Shown here piece after piece: positions 26,071 through 35,629 of a DNA stretch of 64,000 nucleotides. The first letter of the stretch is position 1, and each line of letters begins with the position of its first letter. The notes beneath the pieces were generated by a model that saw only the letters and a program-made list of their open reading frames with translations, made no database searches and was not told where the DNA came from. Made by a program: the position numbers and the translations under genes. Source of the stretch: an uncultured Clostridia bacterium. GTDB lineage: Bacteria; Bacillota; Clostridia; Christensenellales; UBA1242. The stretch lies in NCBI GenBank assembly GCA_934746715.1, contig CAKVFI010000002.1, positions 271,843 through 335,842 of the forward strand, read 5' to 3'.

Positions 26071-26760
26071 TTAAAGTGTATATTGGAGATAGGTGGGTAA
26101 GGATTCTTTATTACTTTTAATATAATGAGCAGGTTTAATTGTTAAAAAATTATAATAATCTTTTAAGTATTCCATTCTTATCGTTTTTGAGATTATGTGA
26201 CCTTCTACATTATAATATTCAAATTCAAGGTCAATATAGAAATTATCGTTTTCAAAATATTTTTTATCTATAAAAATAGTTGCAACATATAGTTCATGCT
26301 CTTTAAATAAAATATCACAATCGTGGGGATAATGAGATATTGTCTTTTGTTTATTTTCAAAATTTTCTACCAGCGTTCCATTATTGTAAACAAATGCCTT
26401 TTTTAATATTAATCTATATATTGTTCCGTTTGGGGAATTAATAAACACATTTAGATTACTTATATTTTTTGTTTTATTTGTTGTTTTAAATATATTTGTT
26501 GGTGTCTTTTCTTTTGAGTTAGAACAAAAAATTAATAAGTTGGGCAAGTAATTTCTTTTATCTTCAATTTGTTTAAATTGATTCGTTTGCCAAATTGTTA
26601 TAGTCGCCAAAATTGTTGTTGACACACAACTTATAAAGCAAAATAAAATGTTAAATAAATATTCGTATTCTTTTGTAAATTTTATACCTAAAATTAACAA
26701 TATAATGTTGATTGCTAGTGTAAAAATACAAATAAATATATAAGTGGATTTATGTTTCAT
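26071..26760 (-). CDS. Hypothetical protein with two N-terminal membrane helices
   Basis: A 229-residue protein preceded by AAAGGAG. Two hydrophobic helices (about 7-27 and 33-57) are followed by a soluble domain of mostly beta strands, including NISNLNVFINSPNGTIYRL and FYIDLEFEYYNVEGH. The overall shape (two helices, then a beta domain) resembles small membrane proteins often found in mobile regions, but no family can be named. It lies between two TGGCGGAG copies and has its own terminator. Confidence 0.5.
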   Translation of the reverse strand: MKHKSTYIFICIFTLAINIILLILGIKFTKEYEYLFNILFCFISCVSTTILATITIWQTNQFKQIEDKRNYLPNLLIFCSNSKEKTPTNIFKTTNKTKNISNLNVFINSPNGTIYRLILKKAFVYNNGTLVENFENKQKTISHYPHDCDILFKEHELYVATIFIDKKYFENDNFYIDLEFEYYNVEGHIISKTIRMEYLKDYYNFLTIKPAHYIKSNKESLPTYLQYTL

Positions 26761-26821
26761 ATTAGGCTCCTTTTATAAAAATACTATAACACATTTAATA
26801 GAATAAATAAAGACTTAGAAG

Positions 26822-26853
26822 AAAAAAAGAAGAAGTATTTTTCAACTTCTTCT
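26822..26853 (-). terminator. Strong terminator after a short minus-strand transcript
   Basis: AGAAGAAGT (26828-26836) pairs with ACTTCTTCT (26845-26853); on the minus strand it is followed by a run of seven T. No annotated large gene lies upstream, only the small ORF at 26864-26956. Confidence 0.75.
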
Positions 26854-26863
26854 CGCAATTGTT

Positions 26864-26956
26864 TTATTGATTGTTTTGCAAGTGAGAATAAACTTCTTTT
26901 GCGGTAAGATTTTGAGAGTTGACAAAGGTTTCGGCAAAATTTTTAATTTGTGACAT
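26864..26956 (-). CDS. Candidate 30-residue small protein
   Basis: A short ORF reading MSQIKNFAETFVNSQNLTAK and then EVYSHLQNNQ, ending 11 nt before a strong terminator. No Shine-Dalgarno sequence is visible, so it could be leaderless, the remnant of a larger gene, or simply lie inside a small non-coding RNA. The dedicated terminator and amphipathic-helix-like composition are the only support. Confidence 0.3.
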   Translation of the reverse strand: MSQIKNFAETFVNSQNLTAKEVYSHLQNNQ

Positions 26957-27011
26957 AAATTAGTTGTTAGTTTGAATTGCTGATTTTGAATCAAAAATAC
27001 AATTAAAAGAT

Positions 27012-27048
27012 AGAAAAAAGTCGTTCAGCGTAAATCACGCCGAACGAC
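27012..27048 (-). terminator. Terminator of tRNA-Ser
   Basis: GTCGTTC (27020-27026) and GAACGAC (27042-27048) pair, extended inward by GCGT/ACGC; on the minus strand TTTTTTC follows, 8 nt downstream of the tRNA. Confidence 0.75.
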
Positions 27049-27055
27049 AGGTTAA

Positions 27056-27143
27056 TGGCGGAGGCTTAGAGATTCGAACTCTAGGAAGCTTGCACTTCGC
27101 CGGTTTTCAAGACCGGTGCTTTAGACCGCTCAGCCAAACCTCC
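27056..27143 (-). tRNA. tRNA-Ser (anticodon UGA)
   Basis: An 88-nt class II tRNA. Acceptor arms are GGAGGTT and AGCCTCC plus encoded GCCA. Anticodon stem CCGGT/ACCGG encloses loop CTTGAAA with anticodon TGA. A long variable arm and TAGAG/CTCTA T-stem with TTCGAAT loop follow. It reads UCA and related Ser codons. Confidence 0.95.
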
Positions 27144-27153
27144 GCGTATTTTT

Positions 27154-27182
27154 AGTTTAACATATCCAATCTGTTTTGGCAA
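27154..27182 (-). promoter_or_regulatory. Promoter of tRNA-Ser
   Basis: On the minus strand TTGCCA (27177-27182), a 17-nt spacer and TAAACT (27154-27159), about 10 nt upstream of the tRNA. It shares AAAAATCTCTTGC with the tRNA-Leu promoter. Confidence 0.65.
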
Positions 27183-27378
27183 GAGATTTTTAAATATTTT
27201 TGCGCCAAATTTTTGATTTGATTGGCAAACAGAATTTTTGTATACACATCAAAAGTTTTTTATAAAGATTTAAAAATGTGTTAATTATTTTATAAATATG
27301 ACATATATTTTTTTAATTCAACTTAATTTTATGGTTATTTTGTTGCTTAATAATTGAGTTGATGATAAAATTAAATAA

Positions 27379-27921
27379 ATGGATAATAAAAGTGTTTATC
27401 TGATTTTAAGTCAAACTGGAACGATGTTTTCACGTGTTCTAAAGTTTTTTACCGGGGCGGAGTACAATCATTCATCTATATCGCTTGACCCAAGTCTAGA
27501 AGAAATGTATTCGTTTGGAAGACTGAATCCGTACAATCCTTTTATTGGTGGATTTGTGCAAGAGGGCAAAAATATTGGAACTTTTAAGCGATTTTACAAA
27601 ACAAAAGCTCTTGTGTTAGAATTGAAAGTGAGCGATGAACAATATAAAAACATACAGATGCTGATTGAACATATGAAACACAACAAGTCGATTTTTCATT
27701 ATAACTACTGGGGAGTGTTCTGCGCGATATTTAAAGCGAATGTTTCGCCTAAAAGGCGCTTTTATTGCTCGCAGTTTGTGCGTGCTTGTTTGGCATCGTT
27801 TAACATTGCAAATTCAAAAGAGTTGCCAAAAGTGATCAAGCCAATTGATTTTTTAAAACTTAACAACAAAAGGGTTATTTTTAAAGGATTTTTAAAAAAT
27901 TATAATATAATAAAAGGCTAA
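27379..27921 (+). CDS. Permuted papain-like (YiiX/NlpC-P60 type) cysteine hydrolase
   Basis: A 180-residue protein without signal peptide. The layout is that of permuted NlpC/P60-like enzymes: an early His in AEYNHSSISLD (about residue 30) and a later Cys in FYCSQFVRACL (about residue 134), with MYSFGRLNPYNPF between. These proteins act as amidases or acyl-hydrolases; the substrate is not known. The promoter TTGCTT-N17-TAAAAT (27343-27371) ends 7 nt before the ATG and no ribosome binding site is present, so the mRNA is probably leaderless. It shares a terminator with gap. Confidence 0.65.
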   Translation: MDNKSVYLILSQTGTMFSRVLKFFTGAEYNHSSISLDPSLEEMYSFGRLNPYNPFIGGFVQEGKNIGTFKRFYKTKALVLELKVSDEQYKNIQMLIEHMKHNKSIFHYNYWGVFCAIFKANVSPKRRFYCSQFVRACLASFNIANSKELPKVIKPIDFLKLNNKRVIFKGFLKNYNIIKG

Positions 27922-27956
27922 AAAAATTAAAATTTAGAATAATAAATGTTTAAGTT

Positions 27957-27988
27957 AAAAAAACTCACATTCGTATGTGAGTTTTTTG
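27957..27988. terminator. Bidirectional terminator between the hydrolase gene and gap
   Basis: ACTCACAT-TCGT-ATGTGAGT (27963-27982) flanked by an A-run and a T-run. Confidence 0.85.
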
Positions 27989-28005
27989 TTAAGCTGACCG
28001 ATTAA

Positions 28006-29034
<1,029 letters not shown>

Positions 29035-29288
29035 TTAAAATAATTTCAAAAAAATTAAAAATTTATTATTAATTTAAATAAAAATTGTGATATTTATATC
29101 ATTTTTTTTAATTTTTTGTTAATTTTTAACAAAAAATAATCAAATTATTGACAATAAATTTAATTTAATTGTTATAAATATAATAGTTGTTTAATTGTTA
29201 AATGTCAAATTATATAAATAAAAAATACATTCAATTTATATTTAAATTTTAATATTTTAAATATCAATTTAAAGGTTAATATTTATAT

Positions 29289-29861
29289 ATGATTATTTTT
29301 TTTATAGTTTATTTATCTACAATAACAATTGTTTTTATAATTATAAATAAAAAAAAGAATAAAATTTTTCCTATTCCAAAAATTTATTTTTGCGGTGATA
29401 AAATTTGTTTTAACACCAATCGTAGACATCAAATTTGTGTTGGAGAATGTAGCCTTTTGGTTGTTAAAAACAAAGCATATTTAAAACGCTTAAACAAAAG
29501 AATATGTTTGTGCAATGTTGAGGATGTGAAGTTAAAAAATCAAATGCTAACTTTTGTTGGGCTTGGCACAGTTGAAATTGAAATAGGAAAAAGCAATGTT
29601 AACAAATATTTGCAAATGGACATATCTTCATATGACTTTGATTTGACAAGTTTGAAAAGAGAAGCCGAACTTGAAATTGTAAACAATCTTTTTGATTTAA
29701 CTGCATGTGAAAGTTTGAAAAGATATTTGCGCTTTGTTAAACGAATTTTGAATATAAACATCAACAATTCAAAAATTGAAGTTAAACAAAATGTTTATAA
29801 CTTGGCGTTTTGTGTGGACTATGAGTTTAATGGGAACAAAAAACGAATTATGTTTAATTAA
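29289..29861 (+). CDS. Hypothetical protein with N-terminal membrane anchor
   Basis: A 190-residue protein with one hydrophobic helix (about residues 1-20) followed by a Lys/Asn-rich soluble domain. It contains several Cys (CGDKICFN, CVGECSLLV, RICLC) that are not spaced as a known metal site. The family is not recognised. TAATAT ends 6 nt before the ATG, but the -35 is poor; AAAGG lies too far upstream to be a normal ribosome binding site. The rarA promoter begins directly after its stop codon. Confidence 0.5.
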   Translation: MIIFFIVYLSTITIVFIIINKKKNKIFPIPKIYFCGDKICFNTNRRHQICVGECSLLVVKNKAYLKRLNKRICLCNVEDVKLKNQMLTFVGLGTVEIEIGKSNVNKYLQMDISSYDFDLTSLKREAELEIVNNLFDLTACESLKRYLRFVKRILNININNSKIEVKQNVYNLAFCVDYEFNGNKKRIMFN

Positions 29862-29890
29862 TTGAAAAATTTTTGCAAATTTGCTATAAT
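29862..29890 (+). promoter_or_regulatory. Promoter of rarA, predicted leaderless
   Basis: TTGAAA (29862-29867), a 17-nt spacer and consensus TATAAT (29885-29890), with exactly 6 nt to the ATG at 29897. Confidence 0.7.
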
Positions 29891-29896
29891 TATTAC

Positions 29897-31180
29897 ATGA
29901 CAAAAATAGATGAAAATGTTGAAGTTGATATGACTCCGCTTGCTGAAAAAATGAGGGCGAGAAATTTAAACGAATTTATTGGGCAAAACCATATTGTTGG
30001 CAAAGATAGTTTGATAAGGCGCGCATTGCAAGTTAACAGGCTTGGTAGTTGCATTTTTTATGGCCCACCGGGGGTTGGCAAAACCACATTGGCTTATATC
30101 ATTGCCAGCAGTTTGGGGTTGGAGTATGTTAAACTTAATGCAGTTTCAAGTGGCGTGGCTGACGCAAAAAAAGTGATTGACCAAGCAAAGCAAAATTTTG
30201 AGTTGACTGGCAAAAGTACAATGCTGATTTTGGACGAATGTCATCGTTGGAGCAAAGCACAAAGCGATTGCGTGCTTGAAGCTGTTGAACGTGGCTATAT
30301 TACATTTATTGGCACAACAACTGAAAATCCACATATAAGCATGACTCCAGCAATTGTTAGCCGTTGCAGAGTTTTTAAATTTTTGCCACTTACTGCCAAC
30401 GATTTAAAAGATGCAATATTGCTTGCAATTAAAGACAAAGAGCGTGGATTTGGCAAACTAAAAATCAAAATTGATGCAGATGCATTGAATCATTTTGCAA
30501 TGTTTGCAAACGGAGATTTGCGCAGTTGTTACAATGCTCTTGAATTGGCGGTTACCACAACAAAACCAGACAAAACCGGCACAATTGTAATAGACAAATT
30601 GGTTGCAAGCCAATGTATTCAACAGCCAGTTATTTCGGTTGATGAAAACACCTATTATGATATGTTGAGTGCTTTTTGCAAAAGCTTGCGCGGCAGTGAC
30701 ACAGACGCTGCGTTATACTATGCTTTTAGATTGATTGAAGCAGGGTGTGACCCACTTTTGATTTGCCGTAGACTTATTGCTCATGCAAGTGAAGATGTGG
30801 GCATGGCTGACAGCAATGCAAGCCTTATGGCGATGATTGCAATGAATGCGGTTAAAAATCTTGGCTTGCCAGAGGGCGAAATTCCACTTGCTCACGCCAT
30901 AATTTATGTTTGTGAAGCGGAAAAATCTAATAGTGTTGTGGTTGCAATGGATATGGCAAAAGAAGATGCAAAATTTCACCCAGATGACAATGTTCCAGAA
31001 CATTTAAAAAACTACCATTATGAAGTGGAAAATGTTGCAGAATACAAATATCCACACAATTATGGTGGTTATGTTAAACAGCAATATTTGCCAAATTCAT
31101 TGAAAGATAGGCGTTATTACACACCGCTCAATAATGGCAAAGAAAAGGGTATGATAAGAAAAAAAGATAGGGTTAAGTAG
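29897..31180 (+). CDS. rarA: Replication-associated recombination protein A (RarA/MgsA AAA+ ATPase)
   Basis: A 427-residue clamp-loader-like ATPase acting at stalled replication forks. Walker A is GPPGVGKTT (near residue 56), Walker B LILDECHRW (the usual DEIHRF varies), sensor 1 GTTTENPH, then SRCRVF. The C-terminal half has the RarA-specific DPLLICRRLIAHASEDVGMAD block and ends with KYPHNYGGYVKQQYLP. An upstream in-frame start would overlap the promoter, so ATG 29897 is chosen. Its terminator stem begins inside the last codons. Confidence 0.93.
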   Translation: MTKIDENVEVDMTPLAEKMRARNLNEFIGQNHIVGKDSLIRRALQVNRLGSCIFYGPPGVGKTTLAYIIASSLGLEYVKLNAVSSGVADAKKVIDQAKQNFELTGKSTMLILDECHRWSKAQSDCVLEAVERGYITFIGTTTENPHISMTPAIVSRCRVFKFLPLTANDLKDAILLAIKDKERGFGKLKIKIDADALNHFAMFANGDLRSCYNALELAVTTTKPDKTGTIVIDKLVASQCIQQPVISVDENTYYDMLSAFCKSLRGSDTDAALYYAFRLIEAGCDPLLICRRLIAHASEDVGMADSNASLMAMIAMNAVKNLGLPEGEIPLAHAIIYVCEAEKSNSVVVAMDMAKEDAKFHPDDNVPEHLKNYHYEVENVAEYKYPHNYGGYVKQQYLPNSLKDRRYYTPLNNGKEKGMIRKKDRVK

Positions 31181-31196
31181 CTCTATCTTTTTTGTT
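31160..31196 (+). terminator. Intrinsic terminator overlapping the rarA 3' end
   Basis: AAAAAAGATAG (31160-31170) pairs with CTATCTTTTTT (31183-31193); the ascending arm is inside the coding sequence. Confidence 0.75.
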
Positions 31197-31217
31197 TTTT
31201 ATAATTGATTAGTCTTA

Positions 31218-31844
31218 TTAAAATTTAACGCTTGATTTCAGTTCGTTTGCAAGTTGCTGCAAAGCAAACAAGCGAGATTCATATTCAAAGCGGGTTAGCA
31301 CTGTTTCGTTTTGGTTTGTTCTTCCTATGTGGTGCAACAAGTATTTGTTGTTTGTGGCAAGCAGTGCACGAAAATAAAGAGGATTTTTAAATGCGCTTAA
31401 ATACAATTCATCTAAAAAATCTTGATATTCTTCTTGATTTCTTTTAAATGGTTTGCCTTGCCAGTAAAGCAGACCTTTATCGCCCCAAAAATCAAACGAA
31501 TTGCATGCCCTTGTGTGGTAAGCGTCAACACCAGAATAGTTGAAAACTTTTGCTTGAACTTTTTTGTTTTGATATTTTATGCCTTGCAAAACAGATTCAA
31601 TTGAATTGACCTTTTTGTGCCAAAATGTAAATTGAATAGGATATAGGTTTGAAAGCACACGGGATATGCTGTTTTTTGCACCATATTTTATTACGATAAA
31701 ATTTTCAGTTTCCCAAACTCTGTTTGTGCCGTCGTCAATTATAATGCCGTCAAAAAAGTATTGTTCGCCATCTGCAACCACATCTTTGATTTTGAATTGT
31801 TGTTTGTAATATTTAAATTTGCGTAATAGTTCTTGTTTTGTCAT
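31218..31844 (-). CDS. NADAR-like protein
   Basis: A 208-residue soluble protein preceded by AAAGGAAA. The first 55 residues are a separate helical/beta lead-in. The rest follows the NADAR (YbiA-like) layout: PIQFTFWHKKVNSIESVLQG at the fold entry, WGDKGLLYWQGKPF in the middle, and FRALLATNNKYLLHHIGRTN then ETVLTRFEYESRL at the end, equivalent to the LLATGD, L-H-IG and ILT-EEF pattern of the family. NADAR proteins handle riboflavin-pathway intermediates or ADP-ribose derivatives. The specific role here is unknown. Confidence 0.5.
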   Translation of the reverse strand: MTKQELLRKFKYYKQQFKIKDVVADGEQYFFDGIIIDDGTNRVWETENFIVIKYGAKNSISRVLSNLYPIQFTFWHKKVNSIESVLQGIKYQNKKVQAKVFNYSGVDAYHTRACNSFDFWGDKGLLYWQGKPFKRNQEEYQDFLDELYLSAFKNPLYFRALLATNNKYLLHHIGRTNQNETVLTRFEYESRLFALQQLANELKSSVKF

Positions 31845-31956
31845 TTTTGTTTCCTTTACAATATATTATCATAAACATGGGCATATGTGCAAATGTAAAT
31901 GTATTTTAAATAATTATGATTGTTATAAAATTTGTTTGCAACCAGACAAAAAACAG

Positions 31957-31986
31957 TTGCTCTTTAACTTTAATTTTTTGTATAAT
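31957..31986 (+). promoter_or_regulatory. Promoter of the rubrerythrin gene
   Basis: TTGCTC (31957-31962), an 18-nt spacer and consensus TATAAT (31981-31986), followed by AAGGAGGAAG before the ATG. Confidence 0.6.
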
Positions 31987-32013
31987 AAAATTGTTTAACA
32001 AAAGGAGGAAGAT

Positions 32014-32553
32014 ATGGAATTGAAAGGTTCACAAACAGAAAAAAATTTGATGACAGCATTTGCTGGGGAAAGTCAAGCAAGAAATAAATATACATTTTAT
32101 GCAAGCAAAGCAAAAAAAGAGGGGTATGAACAAATTGCTGCAATTTTTACAGAAACTGCTGACAACGAAAAGGAACATGCAAAACTTTGGTTTAAACTTT
32201 TGCACAATGGCGAAGTGCCAGACACATTAACAAACCTTAAGGATGCTGCAGCTGGCGAAAATTTTGAATGGACAGATATGTACAAAAATTTTGCCGCAAC
32301 CGCAAAAAAAGAAGGTTTTGCAGATATTGCAAAATTGTTTGAAGGCGTTGGCAAAATTGAAGCCGAACACGAAGCAAGATATAATGCCTTGATTGAAAAT
32401 GTTAAAAAAAATAAATGCTTTGTAAAAAAGGAAGTGACCGTTTGGGTTTGCCGCAATTGTGGCCATAAACATGTTGGCAAAACTGCGCCAAAAGTTTGCC
32501 CAGTATGCAATCACCCTCAAGCATATTTTGAAATGGAAAAACAAAATTATTAA
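32014..32553 (+). CDS. rbr: Rubrerythrin
   Basis: A 179-residue rubrerythrin, which reduces peroxide in anaerobes. The ferritin-like four-helix part (1-135) has AFAGESQARNKY, a DNEKEHAKLWF helix and KIEAEHEARY, the di-iron Glu/His ligands. The C-terminal rubredoxin-like domain has CRNCG and CPVCNHP for a mononuclear Fe(Cys)4 site. AAGGAGGA gives the start. It points to an anaerobic, peroxide-exposed lifestyle. Confidence 0.95.
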   Translation: MELKGSQTEKNLMTAFAGESQARNKYTFYASKAKKEGYEQIAAIFTETADNEKEHAKLWFKLLHNGEVPDTLTNLKDAAAGENFEWTDMYKNFAATAKKEGFADIAKLFEGVGKIEAEHEARYNALIENVKKNKCFVKKEVTVWVCRNCGHKHVGKTAPKVCPVCNHPQAYFEMEKQNY

Positions 32554-32610
32554 AAAAATGTAAAAATTTAAGCAAATTTTAATTAAATTTTGTAAATTTT
32601 AAAGTTCAAA

Positions 32611-32645
32611 GCAAAAAAAATCCACACATTTGTGTGGATTTTTTG
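32611..32645. terminator. Bidirectional terminator after rubrerythrin
   Basis: AATCCACA and TGTGGATT pair across a short loop with A-run and T-run on the two sides. Confidence 0.8.
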
Positions 32646-34547
32646 TTAAGCTGTTTTTTCTGTCAATTCAAGATTTTTGCTTTCACCAGTTGCCAAATAA
32701 ACTTTGATAAGCTCTTCAACAGAAAGCAAAAGTTCTTGAGCGTTGGTTGGGATTGAACCCTTTAATGTTTTAACAAAACTCTTTTCCATTTTGTTTTGGT
32801 TTTTCAAACTGCCTTTAATAATGACGTCGTTGATGTTGCCAAATTTGTTGTTAATTTCAACCAAACGAGATGAGATATAATTTACTGTTTCTTTACAGAT
32901 TAAGTCAATATCATGGTCGCTATTTTTTGTTTTTGAAAGTTTAACAATATTTGTTTCATCACTAGTATTTTCAAAACTTTGTTTGTAATTCTTTTGCAAT
33001 TTAATAAGTCTTACAAAGCTTGCGTCAATTTTAAAAGATATTGTTTTAAATTGTTTTTCGTTGTTTTGATTAATGCGTTTTACAATCAATTTTTCTTCTG
33101 TTTTTGTAGGTTCATCAGCTTGTTCTGTTGATTGTGTTTGTGTATCATTGTTTGTATCGTTAATTGTTTTGTCCACAACTTCTTCAATCACAACATCTTC
33201 TTTAATTTCTTTTGCTGGGTCAAGTGAACTTGGCAAGTAAATGATGTTTTTGTCAGCAATTGCTTTAACAAGGTTTTTAGGTTCAGGCAAATAGAGTGTT
33301 TGAGTTTTTGTTTCTGCTTGTTCCATGTCTTCAAATTTTGACATAACTTGCAAATTGAACAAATGTTCATTGTTTGATTTTGAATATCTTTCCATCGACA
33401 AGTTTTTAACAAGGCTATAGCACTTTTCTTTAATCTCATTTAAATCATCTTTTTTAGCTTTGCCCAAAGCAATGGTTGCGTAGATATCGCAGTTGTCCAA
33501 TTTTTTGTAATTGCTTGAATAATCTTTAAAGTTTTCACGCATGTCTGCACTTAAATATTTGTCAATATATCCCAACAACAAAGAACATCTTTGTGCTTGT
33601 TCAGTTGATGTTGCTGGATTCATTTCAGTTTCCTTTAAAAATTCTATATATGAAGCCAAAGCCCACAATTGATTTCTGTGGATTTTTTTGTAAATTGCAC
33701 CATTCATAACAACACGATTAAACCAATTGCTATGTTTGTTTTTGCAAACTTTTTGATTTGTTTTTTGCAATTTTTCAATCAAACGTTTGATTGGCAAATC
33801 AATATTTGAACTTTCAAGTTCTTCAATGCTTTCGATGTTTGCGTTTTTAAGTGCTTCAAGAGTGTTTGATTTTTGGCAATATCTTTTTGAATAATACAAT
33901 CTTGTTAATTTGTTTACTGCAATTGATGTTACAGCTGTTGCAACTCCGCCAATAACTGCGCCGGCAGATGCCCAAGCACCAATTGAAACGAGCAAATTAG
34001 GAGAAATAAAACTGCTGTTTGCGACTATTGAAATTGTTGAAAGGATTGAAGCGCCAATGCCGCAACCTGCACCAACAATCAAAGCTGGTGTTAAAACTTT
34101 TTTGCGCAAGAAATTGAGCTTTGGATGAGATTTTGGCACATACATGTTTTTGTCATACATTGCAACATTTTGAGTTAAATTTGCAAATGATTCCTTTGAA
34201 AGAGAAAGGTTGATATTTCCTTTTGCAAGGATATTTGTGATGTCCCTCAAAAAGTTTGCTTTTGTTGATTTTTTGTAGTCTTCAATTTTTGTGCAGTTGT
34301 TGGCAAAAAAGTCAACAATCATTGCCAATTTTTTTCTGTTCATTGCAGTGTTTTCAAAATTGAAAACTGATTGTTTTGTTGATTTAGAGATAAGTTTGTC
34401 AACATTTTGAAATTTAATTTCATCATCAAAATTTGTTTTGATGTATTGTTTTTCAGACAAAAAATAATTGAATGTTACATTGGAAGAATCATTCAAATAT
34501 TCGTTGCACATAAAAGCAAATTGATTTATATTAATAGAGTTGTTCAT
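32646..34547 (-). CDS. Large hypothetical protein with central membrane hairpin
   Basis: A 633-residue protein starting after AAGGGGG; 20 further codons upstream overlap its promoter and are not used. An N-terminal soluble region of ~140 residues is followed by two Gly/Ala-rich hydrophobic helices (about 155-215, GAGCGIGASILSTISIVA and GAWASAGAVIGGVATAV). A long, mostly helical, Lys/Asn/Glu-rich C-terminal region has an acidic Thr/Gln-rich linker near 455-485. The family is not recognised. Two strong tandem promoters drive it. Confidence 0.55.
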   Translation of the reverse strand: MNNSININQFAFMCNEYLNDSSNVTFNYFLSEKQYIKTNFDDEIKFQNVDKLISKSTKQSVFNFENTAMNRKKLAMIVDFFANNCTKIEDYKKSTKANFLRDITNILAKGNINLSLSKESFANLTQNVAMYDKNMYVPKSHPKLNFLRKKVLTPALIVGAGCGIGASILSTISIVANSSFISPNLLVSIGAWASAGAVIGGVATAVTSIAVNKLTRLYYSKRYCQKSNTLEALKNANIESIEELESSNIDLPIKRLIEKLQKTNQKVCKNKHSNWFNRVVMNGAIYKKIHRNQLWALASYIEFLKETEMNPATSTEQAQRCSLLLGYIDKYLSADMRENFKDYSSNYKKLDNCDIYATIALGKAKKDDLNEIKEKCYSLVKNLSMERYSKSNNEHLFNLQVMSKFEDMEQAETKTQTLYLPEPKNLVKAIADKNIIYLPSSLDPAKEIKEDVVIEEVVDKTINDTNNDTQTQSTEQADEPTKTEEKLIVKRINQNNEKQFKTISFKIDASFVRLIKLQKNYKQSFENTSDETNIVKLSKTKNSDHDIDLICKETVNYISSRLVEINNKFGNINDVIIKGSLKNQNKMEKSFVKTLKGSIPTNAQELLLSVEELIKVYLATGESKNLELTEKTA

Positions 34548-34571
34548 GGTTACCCCCTTAACATTAACTAA

Positions 34572-34600
34572 ATTATAAGGCAAGATGGCTGCTTTGTCAA
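34572..34600 (-). promoter_or_regulatory. Proximal promoter of the 32646-34547 gene
   Basis: On the minus strand TTGACA (34595-34600), a 17-nt spacer and TATAAT (34572-34577): both hexamers are perfect consensus. It is preceded by GGGTA. Confidence 0.75.
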
Positions 34601-34757
34601 TACCCATTTTTTCATAAATAATTTTATAAATGTCAATTTTTGTTGTTTTTTTGTGATATTTTGGCTATTTGACTTTAATTTATAAACTATTTAGTAAATT
34701 TTGAGCTTAAAACTTAACCCATGCCATGTTTTTGCCCGTTTTGTTCAAACGGCGGTT

Positions 34758-34786
34758 ATGATAGCACTTAAAACCCAACTTGTCAA
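34758..34786 (-). promoter_or_regulatory. Distal promoter of the 32646-34547 gene
   Basis: On the minus strand TTGACA (34781-34786), a 17-nt spacer and TATCAT (34758-34763), again preceded by GGGTA. A CCGTTT/AAACGG hairpin (about 34733-34755) lies right at the start of its transcript. The rest of 34608-34930 shows nothing else I can support. Confidence 0.6.
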
Positions 34787-34929
34787 TACCCAAAATATTA
34801 TATTTTGTTAATTTTTTAGGCTTAAATTTTAAAAAATCTTAATTTTTAGTGTTATTTTTAAAAAAGTATTTGTTTTTTTGCCTTTATTATGATTTTTTAG
34901 AAAAATGTTTGCTTTATAAATTACAATAA

Positions 34930-34956
34930 AAAAACAAGTGCTTGCACTTGCTTTTT
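34930..34956 (-). terminator. Terminator of the eno-cmk operon
   Basis: CAAGTGC-TT-GCACTTG palindrome; on the minus strand it is followed by a run of seven T. Confidence 0.75.
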
Positions 34957-34975
34957 AATATAAATATATGTATGT

Positions 34976-35629
34976 TTATTTTAATGATTGTTTGATTTTT
35001 GTAAACATTTCATCAGCAACTTGTTCTGCTGTTTTGTTTGTTGAATTGATGATTGTTGCATTTTTTGGCACAACCAATGGGGCAATAGGGCGCTCTTTAT
35101 CGCGTTTGTCACGTTCAATAATTTGGCTTTTAATTTCTTCAATATCGATATTTGTGCCTTTAGCTTGTTCTTCTTTCAATCTGCGTTCAGCACGAACCTC
35201 AACGCTGCAATCCAAATAAAATTTAAATTCTGCATTTGGAAACACAAAACTTCCAATATCTCTGCCTTCAATAACAACATTATTGTTGCTAACAAACTTG
35301 CGTTGACAATCATCCACAAGTTGACGGATTGGTTTAAACTTGCTTACATATGAAGATGCGCTGCTAACTTCGTTATCCCTTAAATGACTTGTGAAATCTG
35401 TGCCATTTGCAAAAACATGTTGCACTCCGTCAATAAATTCCACTTTTAAATCTAGTTTTGAAAGCAAATCCACATTTTCGTCCATTTTTAAATTGTTTGC
35501 AATTGAATAGCAAGCAACGGCACGGTATAGTGAACCAGAATTGAAATGCATAAAATTTAATTTGTTTGCAAGGATATCTGCCACGGTTGATTTTCCGCTT
35601 CCTGCTGGGCCATCAATTGAAACTATCAT
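34976..35629 (-). CDS. cmk: Cytidylate kinase
   Basis: A 217-residue nucleotide kinase that phosphorylates CMP and dCMP. It opens with [15 protein letters not shown] (P-loop), followed by [12 protein letters not shown] (substrate binding), [16 protein letters not shown] and the LID region with [13 protein letters not shown]. The length fits Cmk. Its ATG overlaps the eno stop codon by 4 nt (ATGA), so it is translated by coupling and has no separate promoter. Confidence 0.95.
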   Translation of the reverse strand: MIVSIDGPAGSGKSTVADILANKLNFMHFNSGSLYRAVACYSIANNLKMDENVDLLSKLDLKVEFIDGVQHVFANGTDFTSHLRDNEVSSASSYVSKFKPIRQLVDDCQRKFVSNNNVVIEGRDIGSFVFPNAEFKFYLDCSVEVRAERRLKEEQAKGTNIDIEEIKSQIIERDKRDKERPIAPLVVPKNATIINSTNKTAEQVADEMFTKIKQSLK

